From Thiocapsa sp. KS1 (lineage in GTDB: Bacteria > Pseudomonadota > Gammaproteobacteria > Chromatiales > Chromatiaceae), in contig NZ_LN848257.1 of assembly GCF_001499735.1 (NCBI RefSeq), positions 1,108,478-1,141,884 of the forward strand: 33,407 bases of DNA, in the 5' to 3' direction. Position 1 is the stretch's first letter; each line of letters begins with the position of its first letter. This document shows positions 1-10,056 of this stretch, in pieces. The notes beneath the pieces were generated by a model. That model did no database searches and was not told where the DNA came from. It was given only the letters and a program-made list of their open reading frames with translations. The position numbers and the translations under genes were made by a program.

Positions 1-1459
1 GACTTTCCGCACCGAGCTGTGCCCGGCGCAGCGCCTCGCTCAGAGCGAGCCGACGGCGCCGCGCCGCGGCGAGCCCCCCGATCCACAGCAGGAGACCGGG
101 CAAGAAGGTCCAGACCGAATCGAACAGCCACAGGGATGGCGCGGCAAGATACTCGCGCAGACCCGAGGGCAGAGCGCCTGCCGTCGGCAGACCGGAATCG
201 AACCAACCCGGCAGACGCATGATCATCACGGGAACGGCAGCGGCCAAGGTGATCAGGAGCCAGCCGGAAACCAGTCGAGAGCGTCTGATCAGGCGGTCGC
301 CCACGCCGATGGCGGCCTCGATCGACCGGTCGAACGCCTCGTCCTCCTCGAAACGATGACGCACGTAACCAACCCCGTCGTCCTTGCCCGGCAGACGGAC
401 ATCGCGACCGATCTTGCGTGCGATCGACTCGCTCCCGTCGGCCGTCTCCCGGAGCTCGCTCGCGAGCTGCTCGCCCCAGGCGTCGAGCCATTCACGCCCG
501 CGATCGCTGAAGCCGAGATCCATCACGCCGACCTTGGCGAGCGCGGCGTCGAGACGCTCGTCCTCTGTCCGACACTCGGCCAGGAGCTGCGCTCGCCACT
601 GCTCCAATCGCTGCCAGCGTGCATCCATCTCCGTGTCGAGCTGTCGGAGGAAACCGTCGCGGACCCGGTGCAGCCGGTCCGCGAAGGTCGGATCCAGATC
701 GGCCGGGGCGCGGATCTCCAAGAGCGGCGCCGACGTGCCGGCTTCCCGGAGTGTCGCGTCCCCTCGCAACCGTGACACGTCGCTCAGCGTTTGAGCGACG
801 ACATGCTCGTCCTGCCCGTCTTGAGGTGCAGCCGGCTGTTTGAGGGCTTCGATCTGCCGGAGCACATCGGGCACGGCCGCATTCCACTGCACGGCGATCT
901 GATCCTGGAACGGCTCCCGATCCTCGGATTCAAGGGACACGTCGAGAATCGCAAGCCCGCCGGGCCGTCCGAGATCGTCGACCAAGACGGGACCCAGCAT
1001 CATCTCGATCAGAAGGCGCTGGCTCCGGATGCGGCGACGCGGATCATCGTCGAGGCGCACGACGAGCGTCGCGCCGAAGGCATCGGCTTGAAACGGCGCG
1101 ATGTCGGTCTGCTCGGGCAACGACAGCATCAGCGTCCAGCCCGGCAGTTGCTTCAGGCGTGTCGCGCAGGTCGCCAGCATTGCCATTGTGGTTGGATCCA
1201 CGTCGAGCGTCTGCGGCAGGTGGAACGCCAGCAGACGCCCGTCGGATGGAGCCGTCGGCAACTCATCGAGTGCGTCCGCGAGGGCCTGCGGCGGAATCTG
1301 GACCGGCCAATCATCCCAGGGCGACCGAGTCGCCTCCGCGGGTTGGCACACGTCCCAGATCCGCACGTCGTCACGCACGATCCAGTCGATGCAGTGGTCG
1401 CGCAACATGCGTGCAAACGGCCACCCGGGATCGAGGTTGCACCAGACGACGCGCGGCAT
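1..1459 (-). CDS. Membrane protein of the tubulin-like/vWA cluster (partial, runs off left edge)
   Basis: I read this frame by hand. It is open without a stop from an ATG at 1459 to base 1, giving about 486 residues with the C-terminus missing. The ATG has a CGGGAG ribosome binding site six bases upstream. The first 390 or so residues look soluble and cytosolic, with an acidic and arginine-rich helical stretch around residues 270-380. Two hydrophobic segments follow, near residues 400-420 and 445-470, separated by a short proline/glycine loop and followed by a basic tail. I do not recognise the family. It lies 78 bases downstream of the tubulin-like gene on the same strand, in the same frame as that gene's 3' part, so it is probably the third gene of the operon. 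A membrane-anchored adaptor or effector for the GTPase is an inference only. Confidence 0.75.
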   Translation of the reverse strand, partial: MPRVVWCNLDPGWPFARMLRDHCIDWIVRDDVRIWDVCQPAEATRSPWDDWPVQIPPQALADALDELPTAPSDGRLLAFHLPQTLDVDPTTMAMLATCATRLKQLPGWTLMLSLPEQTDIAPFQADAFGATLVVRLDDDPRRRIRSQRLLIEMMLGPVLVDDLGRPGGLAILDVSLESEDREPFQDQIAVQWNAAVPDVLRQIEALKQPAAPQDGQDEHVVAQTLSDVSRLRGDATLREAGTSAPLLEIRAPADLDPTFADRLHRVRDGFLRQLDTEMDARWQRLEQWRAQLLAECRTEDERLDAALAKVGVMDLGFSDRGREWLDAWGEQLASELRETADGSESIARKIGRDVRLPGKDDGVGYVRHRFEEDEAFDRSIEAAIGVGDRLIRRSRLVSGWLLITLAAAVPVMIMRLPGWFDSGLPTAGALPSGLREYLAAPSLWLFDSVWTFLPGLLLWIGGLAAARRRRLALSEALRRAQLGAES

Positions 1460-1537
1460 CGTCAGTCTCCCGCAAGCTGTCCGGTCGACCTGCCGATGCT
1501 CCGGGGAGGCGCCATTCGAGTCGAGGTCGCCATCGGA

Positions 1538-4500
1538 CTAAAGACGGCCAATGCTTCTATCGAACTGCCCACGCGCCATCTGCAGACCAAGCCCACGCGT
1601 TTCCTCGTTCAGAACCAGCGCGAGCTCACGCTCGGCTGCCAGTAGAAGGTCATTGGCGATCCGTTCCAGGATCTCCAGCCGCTCCTCGCTTTCCAGATGA
1701 CGATGGCGCCGATCGTGCGCTTGTCGCAGGTTGCGAAACAGCGTCGCCAGGGCATCTCTGGCCAAACGGTCGACCTGCGCTGCGCGGGTACGATCCTCGA
1801 GCAGACGGCAGATCCGAGCCAAGGTCTTCGCGTTGGTCAGCCCGTCGTAAAGCGGATCGGGGTCGCCGATCGGCAGTGCGGGATCGGCCAAATCACCCAT
1901 GCGTTCAAGGATCGAGGACACCATCGCCGGATCGCTCCGCATCAGATCGATGACCGGTACATCGTCATGCCTCTTCACCAGCACGCGCTCGTAGTCTGGC
2001 TCCCCGCGTCGGCGGTAGTCCCTATAGAGGGCCACCGGCCTGCCGCCGCGCTGTGCCCAATCCAAGAGCTCGAGCGCCACGCCGCCGACGTAGGCGTCGA
2101 AGAGCGCCTGGTCCTGCGCCGCCTCGAGTGTCGGATCGATCTCGGGTAGAACGCCCGGCCGATGCCATTGCTTGTCGAGATGCGGTGTAAAGAAGGGATT
2201 TGGGGGTTCCGGGGTGGTGTCGCTCGTGCGCCATGGCGCTATCCACCATCGTCCGGTAGGCCGCGTAGTAGATGCCGCGCTGCGCCGCGGAGACATTATC
2301 CTCGGCACTCAAGCCTGGATTGAGTTTGCGTAGATCACGGAGCATCAGATTGACCTGCATGCTGAGACAGCTCAGCGTGTGGTCGGGAAACTCCGGCTCG
2401 ACCAGAGGTGTATTGCCGTTTGCCTGAGCGAACAACGCTTGAAACCGGACTGCGTTGCCGATATTGGCTTCATTGGCCGGCGAGATCGTCCAGAAGCGAT
2501 AGCCTTGGCCCGCCAATGGATCGGACAGGGCCAGCAATGGCGCGGATTGATTGGCAACGAGTGCAACGATCTCGTCCATCAACTCATCGGGGGAACGGCC
2601 GGCCAGCACCGCCTCCCGACGCATCGCCTCCAGCGCTGTCAGCCGGTAACTGTCGGCGAACTGCCGTGCGATGGTCTCTCGGCAATGTCCCTCAACCATC
2701 TGTTCGCGGAACAACGCATTGCCCGAGAAGGCCGGCAGAACCTCCCATGCGCCGGTTCTGCCCTCGGCGCGGAACCGTTCGATGAGCGCTTGCGTCAGCG
2801 CCGCATTCACTTTGTCTGCCCCATACGATGCGGCTTCGATCCGCACGCGCAGATCGGCCCAGGTGCGCTGCTTCGCGGCCCGATCGGCAAAGACATAACG
2901 ACTGCCGTCCGACAAACCGGACTCCGGGCTATGTGCCGTCTCCGCGCGGTTGACGTCGATCGTCAGCGTATCTTTGAGATCATTCAGATCATCGAAGAAG
3001 CGCTCGATCACGGAGAGCATCTGCACGACATAGTTGTCGAGCAAGTGATAGAGCTGGCGCTTGGTCCCCTCCTCGGCCAGCTTGCGCAACATCGCCAGAA
3101 CATTGTTGTAATGTTCGCGATAAGCGCTTGCAAATTCTCGGAAACGTTTATCGAGCCATTCCGGAACAGCCGATTCGGTGCGCTGTAATGCGACATCCAG
3201 GGCGCTCTCGATCGGTTTGGTATTGGGATCGTCGAAGGCCTCGCGGAGCGTCGTCTCGATTGAGGTGCGCTGATTCTGTTCAGTGAGCGCATTGGTGCGC
3301 TGTGTGATCAAGTCACGCAGTTGGTACAGAAAATAACGCACCTGGAGGAGATGCGGGCCACCGCGCAGGAGGTAGGACTCCAGGTGGTAGTCTTTCCACT
3401 CCGTCTCGCCGAGGAACATCGCGGCGATCACGCTATTGTGAAACAGATCGTGAACCACTCCGGCCAAACCGCGCTCGATCTCGTTGAAATCGGCCTTGAG
3501 CTGACGCTCATAGACCCGGACGTCGTCCGCAAGGGCGTGCTTATCGGAGAGGGCGTCCGCACCGAGATCCTCGCGCCCCTGCGCGGCCTTCAGCTTGGAG
3601 CTGCTTTGCCAGAACGCGCCGATGACGTGCCGCTCCAACGCATCCAGGAAGTCCTCGAACTGAATGCTTTGGGTTTCGTTGCCACGGTCGTCCTCGACGC
3701 GACGATACACGCCGGCATGAAGATCGCGAAAGAATCGGACCCGTTCCTGCAATGCCAAATGTTCGAGATTGCGCACGAAGGACTCGCCCCGCGTGGGTTT
3801 CTCGAGGTTGGTCTCGCCGTTGGCAACGCGGGCGTGGTAGCGCTGCATGTCGGCACGGAAGATGTCGTCGAGCCGCAGCCAATGGCCATGGAGCATCGAA
3901 AGACCGTAGCTCAACGCCAAATACTCGAGCATGGCTGTCTGGGGATAGACAATGGAGGCCAGACCGAGACCCACGATGCTGTTGTCCCCGCCCTGGAAGG
4001 CCGCATTGATCTTTGCGCGGACGTCATTGACCGCACGGGCGTTGAATGTCCCTCCTACCGGCGAGAACAGCAATGTGTAGGCCGCCTTGGCCGCCAGTTC
4101 GCGATAGGCTTCAAGACCGAGTCCAAGATTTCCGCCGGACTGGCTCTCGTAGTCCAGCAGCGTGACACTGGTAAAGGGGACGGCATCGCGTTTGAGGCCC
4201 TGGTCCATCGCATATTCGAATCGCACCGTCCGATTCGTGCGCTGTCGTGTCTGCATACCGATCGCATTCAATTCCTTGAGTGCAGCGTATCCGTTGGCGC
4301 GCACCGTCGGAATCTGGTCGGTCGGCAGACGCGCCGCCAGGGTCAGGATGTCGGGCAGGAGGAACAAACCGCGGATCTCCGGCGTGATACCGCGCGCTCT
4401 GAGCATACCGCCGAGCAAGAGTGCCGTCTGCAGGAACATCCCGGAACCGGTTCCGCCCGCAAGGGAGCCGACGATCAGCACATTGATCTTGCCGTCAAAC

Positions 4501-4937
4501 TGGGTCCGATTGTCCAGGCTGGCGATCGCGCTGATCGCATTGTCGATCGTGGCGAGCTTGCCGGCGTCCTGCAAGGCCACATCGAAGGCCATGCGCGACA
4601 GCATCCGAATCTGACCCGCACCGTCCAGGAGAACCATCTGTCGGACCTCGGCGACCAATTGATCGTCGTCGACAAACCACTCGTCCATCCGCTCGCCGTG
4701 ACGCCCGAGGACGGAGAAGACGGTCTCCGCCGTGCTGCTCTGAACGAGCTGATCGTCTTTCAGATGGTTGAGCTTATGAAGATCGTTGCTGTCCGTATCA
4801 AAACCCAGGATTCCGATCCGCCCGCTGTCCGCGATGCCGGTTTCCATCGACATCGCGTAGACCCGATCGGCAAGCCAACAGCCAATTCCTCCGACGCCGA
4901 CCAAAAGGGTTGGCCTTGGTTGCGCAAGCTCGGACAT
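1538..4937 (-). CDS. Tubulin/FtsZ-like GTPase, frameshifted near 2199-2206
   Basis: The ATG at 4937 has a strong GGAGGT site ten bases upstream. The N-terminus has a nucleotide-binding strand-loop (LLVGVGGIGCWLADRV, residues 11-26) and the tubulin-superfamily phosphate loop SLAGGTGSGMF (residues 158-168, GGTGSG core). This fits the large bacterial tubulin-like (Tubulin_2/FtsZ-like) proteins rather than cell-division FtsZ, which is about 400 residues. The first frame leaves its sense at about residue 910. The second frame resumes with NPFFTPHLDKQWH and runs to a TAG at 1538. Removing one base in the CCCCC-AAA tract joins them as G-T-P-N-P-F-F, giving about 1,131 residues. It lies 187 bases downstream of the vWA gene. 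Known families of this type are proposed to drive membrane remodelling with vWA partners (Makarova and Koonin). Function here is inferred from that context. Confidence 0.85.
2199..2206 (-). other. One-base frameshift in a T3-G5 homopolymer pair
   Basis: On the coding strand the tract reads CCCCC-AAA. Upstream the protein is in one frame (…MVDSAMAHERHHPGT), downstream it continues in the +1 frame (NPFFTPHLDKQWH). Dropping one base restores a continuous protein. Possible causes are a sequencing or assembly error, a real mutation, or programmed +1 slippage at CCC-AAA. No classical slippery motif with a flanking stop codon is evident, so error or mutation is more likely. Confidence 0.7.
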
Positions 4938-5124
4938 GATCGATCAACCTCCGATGATAAAAAATAGGCAGCGTCTTGACGCACTGATCAAGGCAACACC
5001 CGGCCGAAGTCGCGTTATGAACGCACACCGGCCGATCTGAACGAGGTCTCTTCGGCCCGCGGGCACCGCAGCCTGGCCTCGACAGCGTGGTCTGAGAACA
5101 CCAACGCTACTGACCCGCGCGTTT

Positions 5125-7665
5125 TCAATCGCATCCCCTGTTCTGCTGTTTCTCGCTGTCGGAGACAAAGAGATAGCGATATCCGTTCTGTTCGTCGCGC
5201 AGCTCGTCGTTCCAGACCAGATTGATGTCCCTGCGCTTGGGATTGGCCTCGAAGGTCTCGCGAAGAGGCTCGCCGGTCCGCGTGCGAAACGTCCCGTCCG
5301 AAAAGCTCGAGCCCCGGAGCAACGCGATGCCGGAGGCCCGTGCAACCAAAACCAAACCATACTCGACGCAGCGTTCATCGGAGCAGGTGAGCGACAAGAG
5401 GCGCCGCCAGGGTCGATGAAGCCGCCGTCGCTTCGGTACCGAGATGGAATCGATTTCACACCGCCACACCTGGCTGTTGCGCGGGAAATGCTGAGTGCGC
5501 CAGAGACAATAGAGCTTGAGGAGCAGCAGAAGGGTCGCCAGCAAGAGTGCGATCTCCTGCCAGCAGCGCTGCCACCAGACGACGGGGCGGATGTCGATGG
5601 GAACCTCGAGTCGATCGGTCTGACGCGAGTGCGGGTTGTCGTACGCAATGCGTACCGTCTGCGGACCGGAAGGCGTCAGGCAATCACACCACCAGCGTTT
5701 GCGCGGCAGCACCAGAATTCGGCGATCGTCGACCACTTGCAGCTCGGCAGGCAGGCCGGTGAGGCTTTCAACCGAGATGTGCTCCGCCGACAAGGGCGCC
5801 CGTAATCCTTCCGCGGACACATAGATCCCGTTCCCGTCGCCGACCTGCGTCACCGCTCGGGAAAACGGAGCCGACTGGTCCGGGAGACTATGCCCAGTCT
5901 CGAGCAGCCGCATGACGGCGATCGTCGGCGCCAGATCCAGCTCCAGCGCGGTCGCGCCGCGGAGCCCCTCCTCCGCCGGCTCCAGCGCAAGCCGAATGCG
6001 CGTCGATCGAGTCTCTTGATAGCGCTCGTCGTAGCGCAGCAGCAATGGGGTCGGTCTCTTGGGGCCAATCGTCAAGAGCCCCTGCCGATCGTCCTCCAAC
6101 ACCGGACGTCCGTCGGGATAGACGAGCGTAACCCCGCTGGGCAGCGGCCGATCCAACGCCAAACGGAATCGAGCCGCCTCGGGGACATCCGGCACCGCGG
6201 CATCGATTGCGTAAACGTCGTGAACCTGGCGATCCGAGCCCATCATGAGTTCAACCCGATCGTCCGCGCAATCCGGACAGGTCATAAGGTGGCGGCCGTG
6301 CAGCGCAGGCGTGACGTCGACATCCGCCTCGATCTGCAGGATCAGATCCCGCGAGCGGAGGTAGCTCACCCCCTTGATCCGCGCCACGACGCTGAGACTG
6401 AGCTGACCCGGGCGCTCGTAAGGCCCGGCGTTTGCGTCGGCGCGTTGCTCCTGATCGTCGAACCGCATCTCGCGGCCGATCAATCCGTCGTTCAACGTAA
6501 ATTCGGGTTTGATCCCCGTCCCGTAGAGATCGAGGGGCACGCGTTGACCGTCGACGAGATCCGTCAACCAAGCCTGCACCTGCACCGGCTCGCCACGGCG
6601 CACGCGTAACCGACCGGCGGCATCGGGCTGCAACGGCACCCCGTTCCGATCGAAGAGCGCTAGATCCAGCTCGAGCCCCGTGACAAACAGGACCCGATCA
6701 TCCGCGCGCAACGGCTGATCCAGCTCGATCTCATAGGCCGCTCTCGGCGACAAGGGCGCCTCGGGGGTCAAATGGACGATGCGCGCCCGGAGCCGTTGCT
6801 GCTCGCCGGGGTCCGGCTCGCGCATCTGAAGCTCGAACTGGATGGGCGGATCCTGCGCCAGCGTGAAGGAGCTCGTGCGCCAGCGCGCCGGCGCCTTCTG
6901 TTGATCTCCGCTGGTGAGAATGACCACGCGACGTACACTGAAGGGGAGCTCGAATCCGAGCTTGGCGCCGTCTTGGCGCACGAACCGGCCCGACTCGACA
7001 GGGTCGGCACCGACCAGGATCGACACCACGTCACGCAGGCCGGGCACGATCTCTTGGGCACGCTTGATCTCGGTGGCACCGGCCAGCGGAGAGCCGTTGA
7101 AAGCGGTCAAGAGCGCGCCGCGCACATCGACCGCAATGCTCTCTCCCGGCAGGGAGATGAAGAACACCTGAAAATTGCGCCCCGGAAAGCGCCCTCTCAG
7201 CGTCTCGTAGTCCTGCGCCAGGCCGGCGGGGGGTGCATCGCCGAAAGCACCGTCGGTGAACACGAGCAAGGCGGCATCCTCCGTCTCCGGCGTTGCTTCC
7301 ACCAGTTGCTCCAACATCCGCTGAAGCGGCTGATAGGGCGTGCTTCCACCGGTCTGCCAGTTCACGCGCATGTCCCTCAGGTACGACGCGCGCTCTTTCG
7401 AGGCCACTTCCGTGATGCGGCCTCGGTCACCGTTCAGCCGAACGACGAACAAGCGATCGGACTCGTCCAGCGCGCTGACGACCAACTGGGCGGCAAAGGA
7501 TGCCTTGTGGAATTTGCCGGACATGCTGCTGGAATCGTCGAAGACGAGTCCGACCACGCGCGCCTGGGTCAGGCCGTTGATCCCGAGCAGAAAGAAGGCA
7601 AGACAGGCGGCAACGAGCGCCGCGGTGCTGATTCTCCTGGTTGAAGTCCGTGCTACGCCCGACAC
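5125..7665 (-). CDS. von Willebrand A domain membrane protein
   Basis: From the GTG at 7665 the protein has 846 residues. Residues 10-35 form a signal peptide or N-terminal anchor (basic RRIS, hydrophobic AALVAACLAFFLLGI, ending TQA). A vWA domain follows at once: VVGLVFDDSSSMSG carries the MIDAS motif D-x-S-x-S (D43, S45, S47), with GGSTPY and VFTDGAFGD further on. The middle 450 residues look like beta-rich extracytoplasmic domains. A second transmembrane segment (IALLLATLLLLLKLY, about residues 705-727) precedes a basic cytosolic tail of about 125 residues. The start is uncertain: the frame is open to a TTG at 7923, and a TTG at 7779 has a GGGAGG just upstream. It is the probable first gene of the cluster with the tubulin-like GTPase. 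The CDS ends at a TGA at 5125-5127. Confidence 0.85.
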   Translation of the reverse strand: MSGVARTSTRRISTAALVAACLAFFLLGINGLTQARVVGLVFDDSSSMSGKFHKASFAAQLVVSALDESDRLFVVRLNGDRGRITEVASKERASYLRDMRVNWQTGGSTPYQPLQRMLEQLVEATPETEDAALLVFTDGAFGDAPPAGLAQDYETLRGRFPGRNFQVFFISLPGESIAVDVRGALLTAFNGSPLAGATEIKRAQEIVPGLRDVVSILVGADPVESGRFVRQDGAKLGFELPFSVRRVVILTSGDQQKAPARWRTSSFTLAQDPPIQFELQMREPDPGEQQRLRARIVHLTPEAPLSPRAAYEIELDQPLRADDRVLFVTGLELDLALFDRNGVPLQPDAAGRLRVRRGEPVQVQAWLTDLVDGQRVPLDLYGTGIKPEFTLNDGLIGREMRFDDQEQRADANAGPYERPGQLSLSVVARIKGVSYLRSRDLILQIEADVDVTPALHGRHLMTCPDCADDRVELMMGSDRQVHDVYAIDAAVPDVPEAARFRLALDRPLPSGVTLVYPDGRPVLEDDRQGLLTIGPKRPTPLLLRYDERYQETRSTRIRLALEPAEEGLRGATALELDLAPTIAVMRLLETGHSLPDQSAPFSRAVTQVGDGNGIYVSAEGLRAPLSAEHISVESLTGLPAELQVVDDRRILVLPRKRWWCDCLTPSGPQTVRIAYDNPHSRQTDRLEVPIDIRPVVWWQRCWQEIALLLATLLLLLKLYCLWRTQHFPRNSQVWRCEIDSISVPKRRRLHRPWRRLLSLTCSDERCVEYGLVLVARASGIALLRGSSFSDGTFRTRTGEPLRETFEANPKRRDINLVWNDELRDEQNGYRYLFVSDSEKQQNRGCD

Positions 7666-8004
7666 ATCGGCGCCCGGAGTCTCGCGGAACGCACGATCAA
7701 TCCGTGTCGGGGCATCATCACGACAGGACCAAAATCCTGGCCAACAACCCGAATTCGGACAGCATCCATGGACCAACAAGACATCCTCCCAACGTCCGGC
7801 GGCGATCTCAGGTCCGCCCCCCGTGTTCCCGGTGTCGAGACATGCACGCCACAGCAGGAACCACACGAGCGGGCTGCGCGCGACGGACGCGCCCTGCCAC
7901 GCGGACGAGAGTCTTAATGTCAAAACGAACGATCAAGGTTCACGACGCGCACCGAGTACGCGAGGTATCGGTAGACAGCCTGTCGACAACGGACAGCGGC
8001 CGTA

Positions 8005-8034
8005 AACATACGATTAGGCAATCAAAAGAGGCAA
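8005..8034 (-). promoter_or_regulatory. Candidate sigma-70 promoter for the vWA/tubulin-like operon
   Basis: On the minus strand TTGCCT (8034-8029) is followed after 18 bases by TATGTT (8010-8005). Local AT content is higher than in the surroundings. It lies 340 bases upstream of the GTG start and about 80 bases upstream of the earliest in-frame TTG. Two matches of moderate quality; inference from consensus only. Confidence 0.3.
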
Positions 8035-8442
8035 GCATTTTTCGCGGTCGCGTCGCGCTGCCGGGGCGCTTCCCGGTCACCGAAACGCTGGCGGGACTGC
8101 AGGGCGAGCGAACTCCAGGGACTGAGCAGGCCGCCGCCGGCGTCTCCATTAACGACCGACCGCCTCCTCAGGCAGAGCCGGACAGGACGGCGAATGCCCT
8201 TCTCGCAGCCGGCGTCGGTGAGGATCGCTCTGCCTCACGGGCGTTACTCACAGCCACCGGCGCCCCAATCGGGCGCATGTCATGACCGACCACCGCGGTG
8301 ATGCCCTTCGCGACTCATCCAACCGGGCGAAGGTGCGCTCGGGAAAGGCATCGCACCTTATCGTACCCCGTTGGCCACGCGCTTGAACTCGCAAAGCGGC
8401 AGCACGCGTTTATCGGATCATCTCCGCGGATTGCATTCGAAC
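8035..8442. other. Intergenic region with no gene recognised
   Basis: About 400 bases between the vWA promoter candidate and the 3' end of the receiver-like gene. Open frames here have arginine/serine-rich compositions typical of high-GC noise. I see no RNA gene, clear terminator or repeat. Confidence 0.4.
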
Positions 8443-8895
8443 TCACTCGCCCTTGATGTCGTCCCAGAGCTCACGTACCGCCTCGACCCAGGCCACGAAC
8501 TTCTGCTCGGTCATGTGGTAGTAGGGGATATGGGTGACCCAAAAACCCTTCTCCTCAAGTTGGCGCGCAACGCGCGGCGCCTGAACCTGATTAGTGGAGT
8601 GAATAAGGATGGGGATGTCGACAGAGAAATGAGCCATCAACGCCAGGGCAACGTCGGTGCCGGACAAGGAGGTGTCTTCCGTGGTCCGGGCGCGCTCCGC
8701 GAGGTCGTGATCCAGCAACACTCCGCTCCAGATATGCCCGGGGTCGCGGCGGATAACGCCGAGGGCCGTGCCGGCGGACTGCGCCCAGCGCAGCAGCACG
8801 TCCGGCGGCAACCACGATCGGAATTCCTGCTCGCGACCGGCGTTGTCCTCGATGAGCAGAAGCCGAAAGGGCATTGGCGATGGTCTAGCTGGCAT
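8443..8895 (-). CDS. Receiver-like protein, cREC type (cyclic-phosphate-processing receiver domain family)
   Basis: 150 residues from the ATG at 8895, or 143 from a second ATG at 8874 (MPFRLLLIEDN), which gives a more natural start. The first strand FRLLLIEDN resembles a response-regulator receiver with its acidic pair. The second acidic site is VLLDHDL (about residues 59-65), followed by SGTDVALAL, the strand IPILIHSTNQ and the strand FWVTHIPY. The LDHDL and IHS-N signatures fit the stand-alone cREC-type receivers rather than phosphorylated two-component regulators: no output domain and no conserved Lys after the T/S strand is visible. That family has been linked computationally to processing of cyclic phosphate ends. 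Here the role is unknown. Its neighbours are a 62-residue protein (upstream on the same strand) and the vWA operon downstream. Confidence 0.65.
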   Translation of the reverse strand: MPARPSPMPFRLLLIEDNAGREQEFRSWLPPDVLLRWAQSAGTALGVIRRDPGHIWSGVLLDHDLAERARTTEDTSLSGTDVALALMAHFSVDIPILIHSTNQVQAPRVARQLEEKGFWVTHIPYYHMTEQKFVAWVEAVRELWDDIKGE

Positions 8896-9096
8896 GGAGT
8901 TAGGATCCGCAAGGCTGAGGTCAATGCTATGGCGCAGGGAATGCGCGGCAGTCAGTCGCGGGGTGGAGCCGATGGGCGTTCCTCTGGCCCGCCATCTCCC
9001 GCGGATCTCGGATCAAACGCCAGACGACTCCTTCAGAGAATATTCCCGATCATGAAGCTCCGGCTTCGTGACCGGGAATGCGAGCACCAGTGTGAC

Positions 9097-9285
9097 TCAG
9101 CCTTCCTTGCGCGCTTCCTCCCGCGCCGCGTCGACGGCATCGTCGAACCGCGAAAAGCTGCCGCGATGCGGTTTTCCGTTCTTCTTGACGTAGTACTTCG
9201 GGGATCCAAGCAGCGACGTCTGCTCAAACACGTCGAACCGACTGTATTTTCCGTTCACCGTCTCGCGCAGTTGTTGGTCGGCCAT
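9097..9285 (-). CDS. Small conserved-looking hypothetical protein, 62 residues
   Basis: Starting at the ATG at 9285 the product begins MADQQLRETVNGKYSRFDVF and ends in a helical, charged DAVDAAREEARKEG. The frame is open upstream to 9360, but that extension is compositionally poor and the internal ATG has a weak GGAAC site nine bases upstream. The alternation of aromatic, glycine and charged residues (KYYVKKNGKPHRGSF) looks like a folded small beta-hairpin/helix protein, not noise. I do not recognise the family. It lies about 200 bases upstream of the receiver-like gene on the same strand, and could be co-transcribed. Confidence 0.5.
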   Translation of the reverse strand: MADQQLRETVNGKYSRFDVFEQTSLLGSPKYYVKKNGKPHRGSFSRFDDAVDAAREEARKEG

Positions 9286-9360
9286 GGACTGAGTTCCAGA
9301 TATTGTTGAAGAGTGGACTGCTCCGGCACGGAGTAGCATCCGCCGTGCTCGCTGGTCCAA

Positions 9361-10056
9361 CGCGGCAGCCCTGGTGATTTTGAATGCGCACGTTGCGATT
9401 CAAGAATGGACGCGGCTGACCATGACTGTCGGCACGGACGCCGACGCAGTCGCCCGGGATCGCCCTTCACCCTTCCCGACGTCGCGAAAGCTGGGCCTCG
9501 AATTCGTGCAGGGCCGGCACCGCGCAGCATCGCTGCAGTTCTCGTTCTTGTGCGATCCCCGAACGTTCCAACGGAACAAGGCCGCCTGGTGCCGCGCAGA
9601 TGGGAATATCTCAAACAGCTCCGCACAACGCACGCACGCCACCGGAGTGTCTTTCTCTTTAAAACAGTTCACATCGGAACGTTGAGGATGCAACGGGACA
9701 CGAACAAAAGCGGAAATCTTGACTGAACTCCCGCCGACGTGCTCGGACCGTCGCCGAAGGATCGCGCCCAGCAGTTTGACGCAACCGATTCTTCGATTCA
9801 GGTCCATGTGCAGGTGCAGTTGGCGTCTCGACTCGCTTGGTCCGCTCGTCGTATCGTACACGAAGACTGGCGATGCTCAGTAGCACCGGCAACATCCTGG
9901 GGCGACTGCGGCTCGCTCCGGGCATTCGGGGCAACCAGGAGCCAGCCATGACGAGCCGGGCCGTGAGACCCGATGTCGACCGGCCGATCGCGACTGAAAC
10001 GAAACCGGCAAGCACGGCTTTGCTGCTCCACCATCGAACAGGAGAGACGGAACGAC
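9361..10056. other. Region upstream of the radical SAM gene; no confident gene
   Basis: Nearly 700 bases. On the minus strand around 9465-9690 there are protein-like stretches split between two frames: one reads DTPVACVRCAELFE, another DIPICAAPGGLVPLERSG and ends at a TGA near 9465. This could be a small Cys-containing gene with a frameshift, or noise. I find no convincing promoter for the downstream plus-strand genes. Confidence 0.3.

Noticed and set aside
3321-4967. 548-codon plus-strand frame opposite the tubulin-like gene
   Set aside because: It is the antisense shadow of a gene with clear motifs on the other strand; no domain or good start of its own.
6772-7644. 290-codon plus-strand frame opposite the vWA gene
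   Set aside because: Antisense shadow in high-GC DNA; composition is typical of codon-phase mirroring.
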